Positions 5,478 to 8,812 of a stretch of 8,812 nt of DNA are shown here, piece by piece. Within the stretch, counting starts at the first letter, position 1. Every line of letters starts with the position of its first letter. The stretch comes from Streptosporangiaceae bacterium. Lineage in GTDB: Bacteria; Actinomycetota; Actinomycetes; Streptosporangiales; Streptosporangiaceae. The translations under genes were made by a program, and so were the position numbers. The notes beneath the pieces were generated by a model that ran no database searches, was not told where the DNA came from, and saw only the letters and a program-made list of their open reading frames with translations. The stretch spans positions 1-8,812 of the forward strand of contig JASIGD010000525.1 of NCBI GenBank assembly GCA_030045295.1, written 5' to 3'.

Positions 5478-7847
5478 TCAACGCGCATCCGGAGCGTCGT
5501 GGATGGTGCGTTCACGTACGTCGGGCAGGTAACGGGCGACCGCGATGGGCAGGCCTGCCTCATACACGACGGTAAGGCGGTGCGTGGCGCGGGTGATCGC
5601 GACGTAGAGGTCATGCCCGCCGGCCGGGGACTGGGCCAGGATCCCGGTCGGGTCGACCAGCACCACCCGGTCGAATTCCAGCCCCTTCGCCTGGCCCACG
5701 GTGAACAGGGCGACCGGCGAGTCGAGGGCCTCGGCGCTGTCGCCGGGTACCGCCGCGGGCATCGCCTGGGCCAGTTCGCCGATCCGTGCCGTCGGCGCGA
5801 TCACCGCCAGCCGTCCGCCATCCGGGTGGGCGGCCAGCTCGGCCAGGTCCGCAGCTGCCGCCGCGGCCGCGCCGGCGGCCAGGGAGGCGTCAGCGATCTT
5901 GACGGCACGCGGGGGGACGCCTTCCTCGCGGACGGACTCGGGGGGCTGCTCGTCCGGGGCGACCGAGGCCAGCACGCCGGCGGCGACCGCCATGATCTCG
6001 GCGGGCGTCCGGTAGTTGACCGTCAGCTGTTCCTCGCGCCACCGGCCGCGGAGGTACGGGTCGAGCATCTGCGCCCAGGAGCGGGCGCCGGCCGCGCTGC
6101 CCCGCTGGGCCAGGTCGCCGACCACGGTCAGCGACCTGGTGGGGATGCGCCGCATCACCATCCGCCAGGCCATCGCGGACAGCTCCTGCGCCTCGTCCAC
6201 GATCACGTGCCCGTACGCCCAGGACGGGTCGGCCCAGGCCCGTTCGGCCGTGGTGAGCTGCTGGCCCGGGTCGCGGTTCCAGTCCGCGAGGGTGGCGGCG
6301 TCGATCCAGTCCACGGGCCTGGCCTGCCCGGCCAGGCTGGTGATCTCGAGCACCTCGCGGGCGTAGCGTTCCTCGGCGCGGCGCTCCCGTTCCGCGGCCC
6401 GGCGTCGCCGCCTGTCCGCCGAGTCGTCAGCGCCGAGCAGCTGCGCGGCCTCATCAAGCAGCGGGACGTCCGCCACGGTCCACGCGTCGGGGGCCTCGGG
6501 GCGGAGCACCATGGCCCGTTCGGCGTCAGAAAGACCGGGGGCGGCGCGGCGGAGGGCACCTTCCTCGGCCAGCAGCCCAGCCACCAGCCGCTGCGGGGTA
6601 AGGAAGGGCCACAGGTCATCGAGCGCGGCCCGGACGGGCGGCTCGTCCCACAGCCGGGCGCGGGCGTAGGGGATGTCCTCCGGGTCCAGGGAGCGGCGCA
6701 GGGCGGCCGCCTCCGCCTCTGCGAGCGCGCCGAGCAGCTCGGTGACGAACAGCTTGCGCGCCACGTTGTGGGGCTTGCGCAGCGCGCGGGCGCGGTCGCG
6801 GGCGCGCTCGCATGCTTGTCTGGGCACGGTCAGCCGGACGCCGTCGACGGTGACGTCCAGGTCACCGCGCGGGACCTGCTCGCGATTGCGTACCGCCCGG
6901 CGCAGCACCGGCACCATCTTCAGGTCGCCCTTGACCACCGCCGCGCCCGGGCTGTCGTCGGGCGCGGCCTTGACGCCGGGGAACAGCTCGGCGACGGAGC
7001 TGAGCACCACGTCGGTCTCGCCCAGAGACGGGAGGACCTGGCTGATGTAGCGGAGGAAGGTGGCGTTCGGGCCGATGACGAGGACGCCGCGTCGCTCGAG
7101 GGTCCGGCGGTAGGTGTAAAGCAGGTACGCGGCCCGGTGCAGGGCCGCGACCGTCTTGCCGGTGCCCGGGCCGCCCTGCACGACCAGGACGCCCTGCAGG
7201 CCGGAGCGTATGACGCGGTCCTGTTCGGCCTGGATGGTGGCGACCACGTCGTGCATCCGGCCGGTGCGGCCCGCGGTGATGCTGGCGATCAGCATCGCCT
7301 CGCCGGATAGCGTCTTGCGGTCTTCGTCGGACATCTTGTCCAGGTCGAAGACCTCGTCGTCGACGCCGGTGACGGCGCGGTTCTTCGTGTAAATGTGGCG
7401 CCGGCGGATCAGCCCGTTCGGGTCCTTGGGGGTGGCGGCGTAAAACGGGCGGGCCGCGGGCGCGCGCCAGTCGATGAGCCGCGGCTCGTGCTCGTCGTCC
7501 CGCAGCCCGATCCGCCCGATGTAGAGCGTTACCGCGGATTCACCGGCGGCGCTTTGCGCAGGGCCGTCGTTCGTCCCGCGGCTTTCGTCGCCGTCGGTCC
7601 GGCCGAAGACCAGGCCCGCTTCCACGGAATTCAGCTGGGCCAGCCGCCTGGCCTGCTCGCCCGCGGTGACCTCTCGTTCCACCCTGGCCTGGAACGTCCC
7701 GCCCGCGCCCCCGCTGGCCTGGGTCTGAGCCAGCGCTTCGGCGGTCCGGTCGCGGGCCGCATCCAGCAGGCGGTAGAGCATATCCACGTACGCCTGTTCC
7801 TGGCCGACGGCACCTGCGCTGACGGAATTGGATTGGTGCGATGCCAT
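5478..7847 (-). CDS. helR: HelD/HelR-type RNA polymerase recycling ATPase (UvrD-like superfamily 1)
   Basis: Superfamily-1 motor that binds RNA polymerase and removes it from stalled or inhibited complexes; the Streptomyces homologue HelR displaces rifamycins and gives tolerance (family knowledge). The product has 789 residues from ATG 7845-7847. In order: an N-terminal coiled-coil-like arm (about 15-75), IGRIGL..DWRAPAARPFY (110-136), TIQAEQDRVIR Q motif (204-214), GGPGTGKT Walker A (225-232), a long insertion of about 300 residues typical of the HelD group (residues 240-540), VIVDEAQE Walker B (548-555), VVGDLAQRGSAAG (575-587), TVNYRTPAEI (609-618), AKGLEFDRVVLVDP (720-733) and YVAITRATHRL (748-758). 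All ATPase motifs look intact. The frame stays open to a TTG at 7910, but those residues are not HelR-like. The nearest purine-rich site, AAGGAAAG (7861-7868), is unusually far from the ATG. It shares the strand with hflX. Confidence 0.93.
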   Translation of the reverse strand: MASHQSNSVSAGAVGQEQAYVDMLYRLLDAARDRTAEALAQTQASGGAGGTFQARVEREVTAGEQARRLAQLNSVEAGLVFGRTDGDESRGTNDGPAQSAAGESAVTLYIGRIGLRDDEHEPRLIDWRAPAARPFYAATPKDPNGLIRRRHIYTKNRAVTGVDDEVFDLDKMSDEDRKTLSGEAMLIASITAGRTGRMHDVVATIQAEQDRVIRSGLQGVLVVQGGPGTGKTVAALHRAAYLLYTYRRTLERRGVLVIGPNATFLRYISQVLPSLGETDVVLSSVAELFPGVKAAPDDSPGAAVVKGDLKMVPVLRRAVRNREQVPRGDLDVTVDGVRLTVPRQACERARDRARALRKPHNVARKLFVTELLGALAEAEAAALRRSLDPEDIPYARARLWDEPPVRAALDDLWPFLTPQRLVAGLLAEEGALRRAAPGLSDAERAMVLRPEAPDAWTVADVPLLDEAAQLLGADDSADRRRRRAAERERRAEERYAREVLEITSLAGQARPVDWIDAATLADWNRDPGQQLTTAERAWADPSWAYGHVIVDEAQELSAMAWRMVMRRIPTRSLTVVGDLAQRGSAAGARSWAQMLDPYLRGRWREEQLTVNYRTPAEIMAVAAGVLASVAPDEQPPESVREEGVPPRAVKIADASLAAGAAAAAAADLAELAAHPDGGRLAVIAPTARIGELAQAMPAAVPGDSAEALDSPVALFTVGQAKGLEFDRVVLVDPTGILAQSPAGGHDLYVAITRATHRLTVVYEAGLPIAVARYLPDVRERTIHDAPDAR

Positions 7848-7998
7848 ATTTCGTGATATACTTTCCTTAATCAGGCGCTGGGGTATTAACGCCGATTCCC
7901 GGGTAGGCAAGTTTAGCAGATCTATACTGGCGGCGGTACGCGTGAAACGTCATCGCGGGTGCCTTTATTTTTTTCCGGAGGCTCCCCGGCGGGAATCG
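7848..7998 (-). promoter_or_regulatory. Intergenic leader and candidate promoter of the helR-like gene
   Basis: A 151-bp stretch, more A/T-rich than its surroundings. On the minus strand TTGCCT (7905-7910), a 16-bp spacer and TAATAC (7883-7888) form a modest promoter that would start near 7876; another -10-like TATAGA lies at 7921-7926. A TTTATTTTTTT run sits at 7964-7974 (A-tract on the minus strand). CGATTCCCG (7893-7901) and CGGGAATCG (7990-7998) form a 9-bp inverted repeat spanning most of the region. I did not find the long palindromic rifamycin-associated element that accompanies helR in Streptomyces. Confidence 0.35.
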
Positions 7999-8613
7999 TT
8001 AAAGGTCGCGGAGAAACTCCGCAGTGCCGGAATGCGCGGTCCCGCCATTGCCGTCGGGCGGGACCGCCGCGGTCAGCCACAGCGCGAGGTGCGCCGGGGC
8101 CAGGACCTGATCCACCACGCCGAGCAGGTCTTTGCCCAGCACGTCGAGATCGACCTGTTCGCGCAGCTGGACGGAAAACTGCGCGACCACGCGCTCGGCG
8201 TCGTAACGGGCCCGGTCGAACCGCCGGTCGACCGCGGCCTGCACCCGCCGGCGCAGCGGATTGAACACCGCGACGGCGGCCAGGACCGCGGCGGCGATGC
8301 CGACACTCCCCCGGAACGGCAAGACCTTGGTGAGCAGGGCGACGCACCCGAGGTAGACCGCTACCACCACACCGGTCACCAGGGCGTACGAGACGGTCCG
8401 GGAGATGATCCTGTCGATCGCGTACGTGACTAGGAACCGGTCCGGGCCGAAGTCGGCGGAGATACCGAGCAGATTCCGGTTGCGGGCGGCCAGCACCCAG
8501 GCCGCGGCGAAGCCGGCCACGCTTACCGCCGCTATCGCCCAGGCCACCGCCCAGGCCACTGCGGCTGGGCGCGGCTTCGGGCCGGCTCGATTACTGCCGA
8601 TGACCGCGGTCAT
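7999..8613 (-). CDS. Short membrane protein resembling the C-terminal part of an actinobacterial sensor-like membrane family
   Basis: A 204-residue protein of unknown function. It has three hydrophobic segments (about residues 18-42, 74-95 and 101-117) followed by a soluble tail of about 87 residues. The block YAIDRIISRTVSY...NPLRRRVQAAVDRRFDRARYDAERVVAQFSVQLREQVDLD resembles the last helices and cytoplasmic linker of larger actinobacterial multi-spanning membrane proteins, some annotated as histidine kinases (from memory). No kinase, GAF or other catalytic domain follows, and the many N-terminal helices of the larger family are missing. The start is ATG 8611-8613, set by GAGGGG six nucleotides upstream; an in-frame GTG at 8665-8667 would add 18 non-membrane residues. 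It lies upstream of the helR-like gene on the same strand. Confidence 0.7.
   Translation of the reverse strand: MTAVIGSNRAGPKPRPAAVAWAVAWAIAAVSVAGFAAAWVLAARNRNLLGISADFGPDRFLVTYAIDRIISRTVSYALVTGVVVAVYLGCVALLTKVLPFRGSVGIAAAVLAAVAVFNPLRRRVQAAVDRRFDRARYDAERVVAQFSVQLREQVDLDVLGKDLLGVVDQVLAPAHLALWLTAAVPPDGNGGTAHSGTAEFLRDL
8008..8022 (-). terminator. Hairpin overlapping the 3' end of the membrane-protein gene
   Basis: GCGGAG and CTCCGC are separated by three bases, a perfect 6-bp stem ending six bases before the stop codon on the minus strand, followed by GACCTTTAACG. The U tract is only three bases. It may be a weak terminator or 3' stabilising hairpin, or chance. Confidence 0.25.
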
Positions 8614-8644
8614 CGCCTGCCCCTCGACCTGCTGGCGTCTCGTT

Positions 8645-8663
8645 GGGCCCCGCTGCGGGACCC
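8645..8663 (-). other. GC-rich hairpin in the leader of the membrane-protein gene
   Basis: GGGTCCCGC and GCGGGGCCC (minus strand) pair over nine positions with one G-U wobble around a single A, so the effective loop would be 3-5 nt. It lies about 20 nt before the GAGGGG ribosome site of the gene starting at 8613. It would be stable in RNA if transcribed; a regulatory role is only a possibility. Confidence 0.3.
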
Positions 8664-8765
8664 GCACGGCTCGACGTTACCGACCTGCCGTTCCGGGATC
8701 GTTACGAGAACGCGGGTCCAGGCGCCGCGGACCCGGCTGCTCCGTGCGTCCGACCGAGCCCACCC

Positions 8766-8771
8766 TAGGAT
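8766..8771 (+). promoter_or_regulatory. Candidate -10 element for the right-edge gene
   Basis: TAGGAT, a common actinobacterial -10, lies 31 bp before the ATG at 8803. I see no good -35 at the expected distance. The remaining divergent region (8664-8765) holds a 7-bp inverted repeat (8713-8719 and 8729-8735) and two copies of CGTTAC but no clear promoter for the minus-strand gene. Confidence 0.4.
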
Positions 8772-8802
8772 GTAGGGGCACGACCTTGGGAGGAGCGCAG
8801 AC

Positions 8803-8812
8803 ATGCCGGGAA
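8803..8812 (+). CDS. Start of an unidentified plus-strand gene, cut by the window end
   Basis: ATG at 8803-8805 follows a strong GGGAGGAG ribosome site (8788-8795) at 7 nt spacing, with a -10-like element further upstream. Only M-P-G is visible, so the product cannot be identified. It would be divergent from the membrane-protein gene. Confidence 0.55.

Noticed and set aside
3924..7310. Very long plus-strand open frame (1128 codons) opposite hflX and the helR-like gene
   Set aside because: It is antisense to two clearly identified genes, has a low-complexity Gly/Arg/His/Asp-rich composition and no family motifs. Long antisense frames are expected from GC-biased third positions.
7964..7974. 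T-rich run as a terminator
   Set aside because: The T run is on the plus strand, where no transcript is expected; on the minus strand it is an A run following a weak stem, so it cannot act as a U tract.
8713..8735. 7-bp inverted repeat in the right divergent region
   Set aside because: The arms are G/C-only apart from one pair, the loop is 9 bp, and there is no promoter to anchor it; chance is a sufficient explanation.
8610..8804. Minus-strand 64-codon frame at the right end
   Set aside because: No ribosome site, no recognisable motif, and it overlaps the promoter and start region of the plus-strand gene as well as the leader of the membrane-protein gene.

Overview
This window comes from a high-GC actinobacterium. 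Coding sequence is strongly G/C-biased at third positions, GTG starts are common, and the rpsT, holA and lepA proteins look like those of Streptomyces/Streptosporangium-type genomes. I cannot resolve the genus from the sequence. No mobile element, CRISPR array, tRNA or rRNA is visible.

Layout from left to right: (1) the N-terminal half of lepA (elongation factor 4) on the minus strand, cut by the window start; (2) rpsT (ribosomal protein S20) on the plus strand, diverging from lepA and meeting holA tail to tail with only 9 bp between the stops; (3) holA (DNA polymerase III delta) on the minus strand; (4) a HutI-like amidohydrolase on the minus strand, which keeps the fold signatures of imidazolonepropionase but appears changed at three of the usual active-site positions; (5) a 316-bp intergenic region holding a terminator for hflX and a candidate promoter overlapped by a perfect 22-bp palindrome, plus a small ORF overlapping the amidohydrolase start; (6) hflX, a ribosome-associated GTPase, on the minus strand; (7) a HelD/HelR-type RNA polymerase recycling helicase on the minus strand; (8) a short three-helix membrane protein on the minus strand that resembles only the C-terminal part of a larger actinobacterial membrane/sensor-like family; (9) a divergent intergenic region and the first codons of a plus-strand gene with a strong Shine-Dalgarno at the right edge.

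Most of the window is housekeeping: translation (lepA, rpsT, hflX), replication (holA) and RNA polymerase rescue (helR-like). The helR-like and hflX genes lie in tandem. They are families that rescue stalled RNA polymerase and stalled ribosomes respectively, both linked elsewhere to antibiotic tolerance, so a stress or antibiotic-tolerance grouping is a reasonable inference. The parts that most deserve a second look are the HutI-like enzyme with its altered active site and its own apparently repressor-controlled promoter, and the truncated-looking membrane protein. I see no clearly new multi-gene system here.
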